Origin: Haloimpatiens massiliensis | GTDB lineage: Bacteria; Bacillota; Clostridia; Clostridiales; Clostridiaceae | NCBI RefSeq assembly: GCF_900184255.1 | Contig: NZ_LT854640.1 | Span: 1,303,992-1,324,499 of the forward strand | Length of the DNA stretch: 20,508 nucleotides | Direction: 5' to 3' | Shown: positions 1 through 7,309 of the stretch, piece after piece | Numbering within the stretch: the first letter of the stretch is position 1 | Layout: every line of letters begins with the position of its first letter | The notes under the pieces: model-generated | Seen by the model: the letters and a program-made list of their open reading frames with translations, nothing else | What the model was told of the DNA's origin: nothing | Databases searched by the model: none | Position numbers and translations under genes: made by a program

Positions 1-426
1 ACTTGGCGTAACTGCTACATTTACATCTTCATAAGTTTTACCTTCCTCATATGGAATTAAATTGAGATGATTTATTCCTAATTCATAAAACAAAGATAAT
101 GTTTCCAAAGTGGTTTCATCATTATCATTGACAACCAAAACATCATTTCCATCAGGAATAGAAAACAATTTATAAACCTCATTTTCTAATATAGTTCTTC
201 TTATAATCAATATTTTACTTTCGCTACTTATAAACTTCTTTATACTTAAAGCTCTTTCCTTAATCATAAATAGCACTACCTGATCACTAATAATCTGATC
301 TTGTTTAAGCTCTCTTATATAGTAATTATTTATATGAACAAAATCTCCTAATACTTCTTTTAAATTCTCTTTTAAAAACCTTGCCACTCTAGAATTACTA
401 TCAGTAACTATACCTATGGACTGCAT
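1..426 (-). CDS. N-terminal part of a probable sigma-54-dependent transcriptional activator (runs off left edge)
   Basis: The reading frame is open for 142 codons from an ATG at 426 to the window edge. An AAGGAG site lies 9 nt before the ATG. The visible protein begins MQSIGIVTDSNSRVARFLKE and continues as an alternating alpha/beta domain (segments QVVLFMIKER, SKILIIRRTI, DVLVVNDN, HLNLIPYEEGKTYEDVNVAVTP). It looks like an N-terminal sensory or receiver-like domain. I see no AAA+ or HTH domain because the rest lies outside the window. The assignment as an enhancer-binding protein rests on a vague resemblance to clostridial sigma-54 activators and on context: the gene is divergent from a gene with an excellent sigma-54 promoter at 761-778. 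It would then activate the cysteine desulfidase gene. Another regulator type is possible. Confidence 0.5.
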   Translation of the reverse strand, partial: MQSIGIVTDSNSRVARFLKENLKEVLGDFVHINNYYIRELKQDQIISDQVVLFMIKERALSIKKFISSESKILIIRRTILENEVYKLFSIPDGNDVLVVNDNDETTLETLSLFYELGINHLNLIPYEEGKTYEDVNVAVTPS

Positions 427-485
427 GCTCCATCTCTCCTTAATTACTTTTATAATGACGTTTATTTCATAAAACATAGTAATAT

Positions 486-656
486 GACTAACCCACAATA
501 AGGTATAATGTGATGGAATTATGAAATTTCTCCTCTATGACTTGCATAAGAGCTAGGAACAATAAATTTAATTTAAACAGTTCCTTTGCTTCTTATGCAA
601 GTCATTCCAGAGAAATTTCATAATTCAGGTAATGTAATGCTTTTTGTGGGATAATG
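486..656 (-). mobile_element. Palindromic MITE-like repeat, copy 1, with 8-bp target duplication
   Basis: This 171-bp element has inverted terminal arms (CTTTTTGTGGGATAATG on the right, GACTAACCCACAATAAGG on the left) that continue inward as AATTATGAAATTTCTC / GAGAAATTTCATAATT and GACTTGCATAAG / CTTATGCAAGTC. The whole element could fold into one long hairpin. It is flanked by a perfect direct repeat, AGTAATAT at 478-485 and 657-664, which fixes its borders. It lies in reverse orientation relative to copies at 7310 and 16074 and lacks their inner structured module. It has no ORF and would need a transposase supplied in trans. Confidence 0.85.
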
Positions 657-760
657 AGTAATATATATTTATTATTATATTTTATCTCATTATCTAAAAT
701 AAAACAAAACATTATATCTTTTCAAAATTATTCATTAATAAAATTTAATATAAATTTATT

Positions 761-778
761 TTGGCACGCATTTTGCTT
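761..778 (+). promoter_or_regulatory. Sigma-54 (RpoN) -24/-12 promoter of the cysteine desulfidase gene
   Basis: The sequence reads TTGGCACG, four bases, TTGCT. This matches the sigma-54 consensus TGGCACG-N4-TTGCW, with the invariant GG (763-764) and GC (775-776) separated by the required 10 bp. Transcription would start near 788, leaving a leader of about 44 nt. Such promoters need an AAA+ activator, consistent with the divergent regulator gene at the left edge. Confidence 0.88.
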
Positions 779-831
779 TATTAAACATATATGATTGCAT
801 TACAACATTTTTAGAAAGGAATGAACTATAA

Positions 832-2118
832 ATGAAAATTAACAATAAAGAATATTTTATAGGATTATTAAAAAGTGAGGTAGTTCCAGCTTTAGGATGC
901 ACTGAACCAATTGCAGTAGCATTAGCATCAAGTAGAGCTTGTAAGGAACTTAGCCTTTGTCCCGAAAAAATAAAAGTTTTTGTAAGTCCTAACATACTTA
1001 AAAACGGTATGGGCGTTGGAATACCTGGCACTGGAATGGTAGGTTTAGACATAGCTGCTGCCCTAGGAGCTATAGGTGGAAACTCTGACGCTGTACTTGA
1101 AGTACTAAAAGATATAACTAAAGAAGACATAGAAAAATCAAAGAAATTTCTTGAAGAAAATAGAGTATATGTAACTGCAAAAGATGTACCTGAGAAATTA
1201 TATGTAGAAGTTACAGTTTCTAATGGTAATCATAATTCAACAGTTATAATAAAAAATAAACATTCAAACATAGTATCTATAGAAGTAGACGGTAAATATG
1301 TATACCAAAATGAAGATGTAGAAAATAATAATACTTCCGAAGATACAGCTTCATACCAACATACTACCGTAAAGGAAATATATAATTTTGCCCTTACTGC
1401 TGATTTTGAAGACATAAAATTCATATTAGAAGGAGCAAAAATGAATAAAGCTATTTCTTTAGATGGATTAAACAATGATTATGGTCTTAAAGTAGGAAAA
1501 ACTTTATTAAACAAAATCAATAAAGGAATACTAAGCAATGATTTACAAAATTATGCTATGGCTGTAACTGCCGCAGCTTCTGATGCTAGAATGGCTGGAT
1601 GCATGCTTCCTGTTATGAGTAATTCCGGTAGCGGAAACCAAGGTATTACAGTTATGATGCCTGTAGTAGCTGTGGCTGAAAAATTAAATGTAAGCGAAGA
1701 AAAACTAGCTAGAGCTTTAGTTTTAGCTAATTTAGTAGCCATACACATTAAATCCTACCTAGGAAGACTTTCTGCTCTCTGCGGTTGTGTAGTTGCCTCT
1801 TCCGGAGCTAGCTGCGGTATAACTTACCTTATGGGTGGAAACCTAGAAAATATAATTTATTCTATTAAAAATATGGCAGGAAATATAGCTGGTATGATAT
1901 GTGATGGTGCTAAAACCGGTTGTGCTCTAAAGGTTTCTACTGGCGTAAGCGCTGCTATCCAATCCTCTCTATTGGCTATGGACGGCATAGAAATATCAGA
2001 AAAAGATGGAATTATAGACAAAGACATAGAAAAAACTATACAAAATATAGCTGAAATAGGCGCTAAAGGCATGAGCGAAACAGATAAACTTATCCTAGAT
2101 ATAATGATCTGCAAATAA
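832..2118 (+). CDS. cyuA: UPF0597 / serine dehydratase-like family protein, probable L-cysteine desulfidase
   Basis: This 428-residue protein belongs to the CdsB/YhaM (CyuA) family, which breaks L-cysteine down to pyruvate, sulfide and ammonia using an oxygen-sensitive iron-sulfur cluster. Family landmarks are visible: EVVPALGCTEPIAVALASS with Cys23 near the N-terminus, SGSGNQGI in the middle, GRLSALCGCVVASSGASCG, and CDGAKTGCALKVSTG near the C-terminus. The conserved cysteines in these blocks are the likely cluster ligands. Length is normal for the family. The ATG at 832 follows AAAGGA by 11 nt, a rather long spacing. The gene is monocistronic in this view and driven by the sigma-54 promoter at 761-778, so expression is probably switched on by an effector such as cysteine acting through the divergent regulator (inference). 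The symbol is a family assignment. Confidence 0.85.
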   Translation: MKINNKEYFIGLLKSEVVPALGCTEPIAVALASSRACKELSLCPEKIKVFVSPNILKNGMGVGIPGTGMVGLDIAAALGAIGGNSDAVLEVLKDITKEDIEKSKKFLEENRVYVTAKDVPEKLYVEVTVSNGNHNSTVIIKNKHSNIVSIEVDGKYVYQNEDVENNNTSEDTASYQHTTVKEIYNFALTADFEDIKFILEGAKMNKAISLDGLNNDYGLKVGKTLLNKINKGILSNDLQNYAMAVTAAASDARMAGCMLPVMSNSGSGNQGITVMMPVVAVAEKLNVSEEKLARALVLANLVAIHIKSYLGRLSALCGCVVASSGASCGITYLMGGNLENIIYSIKNMAGNIAGMICDGAKTGCALKVSTGVSAAIQSSLLAMDGIEISEKDGIIDKDIEKTIQNIAEIGAKGMSETDKLILDIMICK

Positions 2119-2389
2119 GAATATTAAAGCTAAGATTTATATAAACCAATGCCTTATGGCAAAACATATTAAATTTTATTCAATATTTTATTTTAATAAT
2201 TGGTTATTCATTAGTTTTTAATCAAAATAATATTAGTAACTACTATTGTAGATTCAACGAAAGGCTACGCCTAAAAAAGATTATGGAAGCTTTTTGATTT
2301 GTTTTATAAATTAAAGATTTTCCATAACGTAGTGGAGGAAAATCATCCTTTAGTAGGCTTCTCCTATCCAAACATAAACATATTAAACT
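2119..2389. other. Gene-free spacer downstream of the cysteine desulfidase gene
   Basis: No convincing coding frame is seen. AACCAAT near 2146 and ATTGGTT near 2200 could pair across a long AT-rich loop, but no proper terminator is visible. TTATGGAA near 2282 can pair with TTCCATAA near 2322, a weak hairpin that may be a decayed repeat. Confidence 0.4.
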
Positions 2390-2620
2390 AAAAATCTGAT
2401 TTTAATGTAGTAATAAATGTGGAATTGGGGACTATTGAACTAGCCTTAGAACTTCTTATGTCTCACAGTTAAAGACCCGTTAAGAAGCTTTCATGTTTGA
2501 ACGAGGAACGAGTGAGTTTGAAAGCTTTAGGGGCTTTAACTGTGAGACATTTAGAAGTTCTTGGCGTATTGTGAACAGTCCCAAATTACACATTTATTAC
2601 GGAATTAAAATTAGATTTTT
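2390..2620. repeat. 231-bp palindromic repeat (second MITE-like family)
   Basis: The outer arms, AAAAATCTGATTTTAAT at 2390 and ATTAAAATTAGATTTTT ending at 2620, are near-perfect inverted repeats. Complementarity continues inward through GTAATAAATGTG / CACATTTATTAC, GGGGACTATT / AACAGTCCC, AGAACTTCTTATGTCTCACAGTTAAAG (in two parts) and its partner CTTTAACTGTGAGACAT. The centre holds a further small hairpin, AAGCTTTCA / TGAAAGCTT, around GAACGAGGAACGAGTGAG. The right end lies only 10 bp past the stop of the MocR-type gene, so the hairpin may also end that transcript. No clear target duplication was seen, and it is unrelated in sequence to the family at 486, 7310 and 16074. Confidence 0.75.
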
Positions 2621-2630
2621 CTTCAATGTA

Positions 2631-4079
2631 TTATGTCACAGTATATTCTCTTTGTGCTTCCTCCCCTATTATTTTTATGCCTTTTTCTATATCTTTCAGT
2701 GATGTTCTAGAAAATGCTAGTCTAAAGGTATCTTTACCGCCTCCATCTGTATAAAATATATCACCTGGAGTGAAAATAACACCTCTTTTACAGCATTTTT
2801 CTAAAAGTTTTCTTGAATTTATTCCTTTCAGTTTTATAAATATGTATAGCCCTCCATCTCCGTATATATATTCATTAGGTATATATTTTTCTGCTAAATT
2901 TCTAGCTAAATCAAATTTTTCTCTATATATATTTCTAACTCTTTTTAAATATCTTGAAAACTCACCGCTCCTCATATATTCATATAAAATTCCTTGGTCA
3001 AGGGCAGATGTATGTATATTCTTGCTTCTTTTAACACTTTCCATAGCATCTATAAGATTACTATCCGCACAAATCCACCCTATTCTAATACCTGGAAATA
3101 ATATCTTTGAAAAGCTTCCTATATAAATTACAGAATTTTCTTCTCCCGCTATGGTGGCCATAGGTGCTATGTGTGCTCCTAAATGTTGCAATTCCTCATT
3201 AAAACCATCTTCTATTATGGGAACATTATGTTTCTTAAGAAGATTATACACCTGTTCTCTGCTTTTATATGACATAACTATCCCCGTGGGATTATGATAA
3301 GATGGTATTAAGTAAGAAAACTTTACTTTACGTTCCTGCAATATTTTCTCTAGAGCATTAATATTCATTCCATCCTTATTCATTGGTACACCTACTAACT
3401 TTAACCCATGAAGCTTCATAATCTTAATTGCAGTGTTATGGGTTGGATTTTCACATAGTATATTATCTCCTCTTTTTGTAATGGATGACAAAATCATATT
3501 AAATCCTTCTGTAAAACCATTGGTTATTATTATATCTTTGTTTTTTAAATTTACTCCTTTATCACTCATATACTCCTTTAAAAAATCTATTAAAGGCTTA
3601 TAACCTCTTGCATATCCATAATTTAAAATTCTATTGCCTTCCATAGAAATCAAATTTGCAAATGCCCTTTTTACTTCTTCTATATCAAAATAACTTTCAT
3701 CTGGAGCTATACTTTTAAAAGATATCATTCCTTTTTTATAAAGTTTTTCATGCTTCATTATATCCATATTTTCAGCTTTAACCGCATAACTATTTAAATT
3801 ATTTTCCCAATTTATACTCCAATCTTTATTGTTATTTACATTAATCTTAGCTACAAAAGTTCCCCTGCCCTTTAAGGTATTAACTAACCCTTCTTCTTCT
3901 AACTTTTCATACACATTCATAACTGTACTTCTACTTATATTCATAATACTAGCCATTTCTCTTGTAGAAGGAAGCTTACTTAAGTATGGTAACATGCCAT
4001 TGTCTATCATATCTTTAATGTATTTATAAATTTGAATATATATAGGCTCTCCTTTATGGAATTTTATATTAAAAAGCAT
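2631..4079 (-). CDS. MocR/PdxR-type regulator: GntR DNA-binding domain fused to class I aminotransferase domain
   Basis: This 482-residue protein begins with a GntR winged-helix domain (about residues 8-75: EPIYIQIYKYIKDMIDNG, LPSTREMASIMNISRSTVMN, GLVNTLKGRGTFVA). A fold-type I PLP aminotransferase domain follows (about 110-480). Visible there are SYHNPTGIVMS (Asn-Pro-Thr-Gly cofactor contact), IIEDGFNEE (Asp for the pyridine nitrogen) and YIGSFSKILFPGIRIGW, whose Lys is the expected Schiff-base lysine. MocR proteins use PLP or amino-acid derivatives to control vitamin B6, GABA or amino-acid genes. The target here is unknown. The ATG at 4079 follows AGAGGTG by 6 nt. The leader contains striking overlapping inverted repeats (4114-4159). 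The ddl gene lies upstream on the same strand but is separated by 169 bp, so a separate promoter is likely. Confidence 0.88.
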   Translation of the reverse strand: MLFNIKFHKGEPIYIQIYKYIKDMIDNGMLPYLSKLPSTREMASIMNISRSTVMNVYEKLEEEGLVNTLKGRGTFVAKINVNNNKDWSINWENNLNSYAVKAENMDIMKHEKLYKKGMISFKSIAPDESYFDIEEVKRAFANLISMEGNRILNYGYARGYKPLIDFLKEYMSDKGVNLKNKDIIITNGFTEGFNMILSSITKRGDNILCENPTHNTAIKIMKLHGLKLVGVPMNKDGMNINALEKILQERKVKFSYLIPSYHNPTGIVMSYKSREQVYNLLKKHNVPIIEDGFNEELQHLGAHIAPMATIAGEENSVIYIGSFSKILFPGIRIGWICADSNLIDAMESVKRSKNIHTSALDQGILYEYMRSGEFSRYLKRVRNIYREKFDLARNLAEKYIPNEYIYGDGGLYIFIKLKGINSRKLLEKCCKRGVIFTPGDIFYTDGGGKDTFRLAFSRTSLKDIEKGIKIIGEEAQREYTVT

Positions 4080-4113
4080 CTAAACACCTCTTGCTGTTTT
4101 AAAATATCCCCAA

Positions 4114-4159
4114 ATCAAATTAGAGATAAACTAATTTGATTGTAGTTTATCTCTAATTT
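4114..4159 (-). promoter_or_regulatory. Two overlapping, mutually exclusive inverted repeats in the MocR-gene leader
   Basis: Repeat one pairs ATCAAATTAG (4114-4123) with CTAATTTGAT (4131-4140), a perfect 10-bp stem with a 7-nt loop. Repeat two pairs the 17-nt arm 4117-4133 (AAATTAGAGATAAACTA) with 4143-4159 (TAGTTTATCTCTAATTT), also perfect, with a 9-nt loop. They share bases and cannot form together. The site lies 35-80 nt upstream of the MocR-type start codon and about 90 nt past the ddl stop. It may be an operator for autoregulation, a leader RNA switch, or a ddl terminator. No strong U-tract follows on the minus strand. Confidence 0.55.
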
Positions 4160-4248
4160 TAATTCTTTACAATTTATTTTTCAACTAATATAAAAATTTG
4201 GCAAAAACTTTTAAATAAAAACTAATTTCAAGCGCCTAAATATGATGA

Positions 4249-5148
4249 TTATTCTTTTAAAGAACATTGTATTATTTTATCTAAAAGATCACTAAAACTC
4301 ATCCCTGCCGCCTTTGCACTTTTAGGAAATAGGCTGTTTTTAGTCATTCCTGGCAAAGTATTTATTTCTAGTACATATACTTTATTATGCTTTATCATCA
4401 TGTCTATTCTACCGTAAGCCTTCAACTTAAAAATATCCCAACATTTTTTACTTATAATCTCTATTTGCTTCATTATATCTTCATTAAGTTCTGCTACCAC
4501 TTCTTCAGCACCTTGTTCTGTATATTTTGAATTATAATCAAACCAAATATCTTCATTAGGCTTTATGGATAACACTGGAAGTAACTCTCCGTCTAGCATA
4601 CAACAAGTTATTTCTTCTCCTTCTATATATTGTTCTATCATAACTTCATTATCATATTTAAATGCTTCTTCTATGGCTATTTCAAATTCTTCTCTATTTT
4701 TAACTATACTTATTCCTATACTAGAACCTCCATTATTAGGTTTTACCACCAAAGGATATGAAATTCTTTCTATTTCATGAAAATTTATTGCTTTTCCTTT
4801 TTTAATCATAACCCAATCGGGAGTATTAATATTTTTAGTGTGCAATAGCTCTTTAGTTATATTTTTATCCATGCAAAGAGCACTAGATAAAACATCACTG
4901 CCTGTAAATGGAACCCCCATGCTTTTTAATATTCCCTGTATAGTGCCATCTTCTCCAAATTGACCATGTAACGCTATAAAAGCAAAATCCAAACATCTTA
5001 CCATATCAATAAGTTGATATTGAGTATTTACTGGAATAGGAAGCACCTCATATTTATTTTTATATAAATTTTCTATTATAGCTTCTGCCGAAAGCATTGA
5101 AACCTCTCTTTCAGAAGATATTCCTCCCATTATAACTCCTACTTGCAT
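4249..5148 (-). CDS. ddl: D-alanine--D-alanine ligase
   Basis: This 299-residue ATP-grasp enzyme joins two D-alanines for the peptidoglycan precursor in the cytoplasm. Signature parts are present in order: MQVGVIMGGISSEREVSMLS at the N-terminus, LHGQFGEDGTIQGILKSMGVPFTGS (written here in the usual two blocks LHGQFGEDG and GVPFTGS), the ATP-grasp segment PLVVKPNNGGSSIGI, EQYIEGEEITCCML, and the Mg-binding C-terminal block YGRIDMM...VLEINTLPGMT. Length is typical. The ATG at 5148 follows GGAGG by about 9 nt. The chemoreceptor unit upstream on the same strand ends in a strong terminator at 5224-5265, so ddl is probably transcribed from its own promoter between that terminator and 5148. Confidence 0.95.
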   Translation of the reverse strand: MQVGVIMGGISSEREVSMLSAEAIIENLYKNKYEVLPIPVNTQYQLIDMVRCLDFAFIALHGQFGEDGTIQGILKSMGVPFTGSDVLSSALCMDKNITKELLHTKNINTPDWVMIKKGKAINFHEIERISYPLVVKPNNGGSSIGISIVKNREEFEIAIEEAFKYDNEVMIEQYIEGEEITCCMLDGELLPVLSIKPNEDIWFDYNSKYTEQGAEEVVAELNEDIMKQIEIISKKCWDIFKLKAYGRIDMMIKHNKVYVLEINTLPGMTKNSLFPKSAKAAGMSFSDLLDKIIQCSLKE

Positions 5149-5223
5149 ATATATTTACCTCCAAGGTTAATTTTTTAATATATTTTAATCTTCTCTATAC
5201 CATTGTATGTTTTTAGTTAACAT

Positions 5224-5265
5224 AAAAAAAGAACCACTACACTAGTGTTTTTCTCATGTAGTGGT
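5224..5265 (-). terminator. Rho-independent terminator after the chemoreceptor/CZB unit
   Basis: On the minus strand ACCACTACA (5265-5257) pairs perfectly with TGTAGTGGT (5241-5233) and is followed by TCTTTTTTT. It ends transcription about 25 bp past the CZB stop codon and insulates ddl. Confidence 0.88.
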
Positions 5266-5290
5266 ATGGTTTTTATATGTAAAAATTTTC

Positions 5291-5587
5291 TTAAAGAATA
5301 TACTTATTTTCAGCAGTAAGTTTCTTAGATTCTTCTCTTATAAGCTCTAAGTCTCTTATAATTCTCTTTGAAAAATCTCTTGTATTATTTAAAGCCTCCC
5401 TAGCTCCCTTTTCATCTCCTACTTTCACTCTCTCTTTAACATTGTGTCCCATACTATGTAATTTAAGATGTTCTTCCCCTATACTATCCCATATTCTTTT
5501 TATATTAGTGTTTTTAGGCTCTATAGAATAATAAAAATGTCCAAATCCACATTTATGACCATCTAGTTGAAGAGGTCTCTCTTTCAT
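5291..5587 (-). CDS. CZB zinc-binding domain fragment, separated from the chemoreceptor by one in-frame stop
   Basis: The frame encodes most of a chemoreceptor zinc-binding (CZB) domain: the Cys motif GHKCGFGHFYY and the His-rich helix EEHLKLHSMGHNV, then a charged helix to the end. CZB domains bind zinc with one Cys and three His, and the first His normally lies upstream beside a conserved Trp. Here that His sits in AHQK, the last residues of the preceding chemoreceptor ORF. This frame is in phase with that ORF, and the only thing between them is the TGA at 5618-5620. If translated alone, the best start is ATG 5587 behind AGAGGTG; a GTG at 5596 has no site of its own. Alone it would lack one zinc ligand, so it is most likely the C-terminal part of a single protein that is, or was, made by reading through the TGA. 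Confidence 0.75.
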   Translation of the reverse strand: MKERPLQLDGHKCGFGHFYYSIEPKNTNIKRIWDSIGEEHLKLHSMGHNVKERVKVGDEKGAREALNNTRDFSKRIIRDLELIREESKKLTAENKYIL

Positions 5588-5617
5588 ACTTTCCACCTCT
5601 ATTACTAAATTATCTAG

Positions 5618-6748
5618 TCATTTTTGATGAGCTAAAATTGCATTGTCAATAATTGAAATAAACTCATCATTGGAAATTTTAAAAAAAGCATAATTTGCAA
5701 CTTCTCCACCGTTTTTAGCTAAATTAGATATATCATCATCTAATTTTTCAATTTCTGATGCCATCTCATCTATTTCTTTTGACTGATTCGATAAGGACTC
5801 ACCTAATACTGTCATATCCTCAGCATTATTAGAAAAGTTTGACATAGCCGCATTAACTTCTTCTGCTGAAGCACTAATTTCTTGCATACTGCTAGCTAAA
5901 GAATCTATACTAGACAATACTGTTTTGATGCTATGTTGACTTTTACTAAAGGATTTTTCCATATCATCAGTATTATTATTTAATTTATTTATGAAATGTA
6001 TAGTATGATTTATGCTTTCATAGCTATCCTTAGATGCCACTTCCATATTACCCATAAATTTTTCCATTTGATCTAATTGGTTTCGAGTTTCCTCTGATAA
6101 TTTTTTTACCTCTTCAGCAACCACAGCAAATCCTCTGCCACTTTCTCCTGCTCTTGCAGCCTCTATACTTGCATTTAGAGCTAATAAATTAGTATGTTCT
6201 GCTATTTGTTTTATACCATCCACAATATTTTTTATCTGCTGAGATATATTTATCAAATTCTCCATATCTTTTTTCATATATCCAGACTTATTATACACAT
6301 CACCACTTACTTCTACCATTTCTTTTAATATTGCTTCATTATTTTCAAAATCCTTAGCTAAATCATCCGTATAACCTGATATATTTTCTACTATACTGGT
6401 TTCATCTACAATAGTTTCTGTAACTTGATTCATGCTGGCAGTAATCTCCTCAGAAGCAGCTAATAATTCTTCAGTAGCATGTCCAAGCCCCATTGATGAC
6501 TGATATAATGATTTAGAATGATGTGCTAATTGTACATTAAAGTTACTGACTTTCGTGGTATTATTAAATATTTCTATCACTAAATGCTTTATCTTTGGGG
6601 AAACCTCCATTAAATCTCTAAGCATAAGTGACATTTCTTTTGCAAATTTTTCTGTTTTGGGCGATTCGATGCTTTGCTGCAGTATATTAACATCCTCTCT
6701 TTGAAATGCAGTCATTAGTTCTTCCATTTCATTTTTCAATTTAAACAT
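5618..6748 (-). CDS. Soluble methyl-accepting chemotaxis protein (CZB-type, ends early at TGA)
   Basis: The protein has 376 residues from ATG 6748, preceded by AGGAGG at 6 nt; a longer ATG at 6781 lacks a site. No membrane segment, HAMP domain or periplasmic domain is seen, so this is a cytoplasmic receptor. The long coiled-coil contains the canonical signalling tip (KQIAEHTNLLALNASIEAARAGE, seen as QIAEHTNLLALN and IEAARAGESGRGFAVVAEEV). That tip contacts CheA and CheW. The C-terminus ISIIDNAILAHQK is the first helix of a CZB domain, cut at the codon where the family has Trp (TGG to TGA would be one base change). Zinc or redox/hypochlorous-acid sensing is known for some CZB receptors. The ligand here is unknown. 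No chemotaxis kinase genes are nearby. Confidence 0.88.
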   Translation of the reverse strand: MFKLKNEMEELMTAFQREDVNILQQSIESPKTEKFAKEMSLMLRDLMEVSPKIKHLVIEIFNNTTKVSNFNVQLAHHSKSLYQSSMGLGHATEELLAASEEITASMNQVTETIVDETSIVENISGYTDDLAKDFENNEAILKEMVEVSGDVYNKSGYMKKDMENLINISQQIKNIVDGIKQIAEHTNLLALNASIEAARAGESGRGFAVVAEEVKKLSEETRNQLDQMEKFMGNMEVASKDSYESINHTIHFINKLNNNTDDMEKSFSKSQHSIKTVLSSIDSLASSMQEISASAEEVNAAMSNFSNNAEDMTVLGESLSNQSKEIDEMASEIEKLDDDISNLAKNGGEVANYAFFKISNDEFISIIDNAILAHQK

Positions 6749-7103
6749 ATTCATCCTCCTGAGTAAAGTTTCCCATTCCATAATATACTTATAAATTAAC
6801 TTTATTTAAATATTAGATAATACAAACATATCCTTCATTCATTTTATAACTAAATTATTAAAAAATCAATATTATTTATTAATAATTATTATTATTTTCA
6901 ACTGCATTATTTTATAATTTACTTTATTCGTTAATACAACTAATTTCTTCTAGTTAGCTTACACTTACTTCATTGAAGTGGTTACACATTGTTTTATACA
7001 TTTATCCTCACTTATTATTAAATATAGAAACGATTAAAATTCCTCTATATTTATATCGTATATATATAGAGAATCTGCACAAAATACCACTATAAACCTA
7101 TAA
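6749..7103. other. AT-rich intergenic region between divergent genes
   Basis: This spacer of about 350 bp must hold the promoter of the chemoreceptor (minus) and of the small gene at 7121 (plus). I see no confident promoter match. CTCTATAT (7043-7050) can pair with ATATAGAG (7064-7071), a small hairpin about 50 bp before the plus-strand start. Confidence 0.4.
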
Positions 7104-7120
7104 AGAGAGGTGAATGTTTT

Positions 7121-7273
7121 ATGCCAAAGGACAGCCAGCCAGATAACAAGAAAGCTAGAATGGAAAAATGTAATTATCAAACACCTATTACAAGAGAAAC
7201 TGCTAAAGGAAACCCGACATCAAAAAAAGTTTCTAATGGACTAAGAAATAAAGCAAAGGGCGAAATTTCTTAA
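7121..7273 (+). CDS. Small hydrophilic protein of 50 residues, unknown function
   Basis: An ATG at 7121 follows GAGAGGTG (7104-7111) at a good spacing, and the frame is open for 50 codons to TAA. The product is basic and very hydrophilic (starts MPKDSQPDNKKARMEKC, ends GLRNKAKGEIS), has one Cys, no membrane segment and no signal peptide. I do not recognise the family. The size and composition recall small spore-associated proteins of clostridia, but no signature motif supports that. It stands alone on the plus strand, between the chemoreceptor and a MITE copy that begins 37 bp after its stop. Confidence 0.65.
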   Translation: MPKDSQPDNKKARMEKCNYQTPITRETAKGNPTSKKVSNGLRNKAKGEIS

Positions 7274-7309
7274 TCCCAATTAAAATAATTATATTTAATA
7301 GTGTATTAT

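Noticed and set aside
478..664. The tandem inverted repeats as a CRISPR array
   Set aside because: They are single inverted arms with a target duplication, not regularly spaced direct repeats with unique spacers.
821..835. A four-codon ORF (ATG AAC TAT AAA TGA) overlapping the cysteine desulfidase start, possible leader peptide
   Set aside because: The AAAGGA site directly touches its ATG with no spacing, and four codons carry no signal; chance is more likely.
2493..2702. Plus-strand ORF of 69 codons across the palindrome at 2390-2620
   Set aside because: It lies mostly in a palindromic repeat and runs into the 3' end of the MocR-type gene, with no ribosome binding site.
5618..5620. TGA as a selenocysteine codon, since mnmH shows selenium use
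   Set aside because: The CZB family has Trp, not Cys or Sec, at this place, and I see no convincing SECIS hairpin directly after the TGA.
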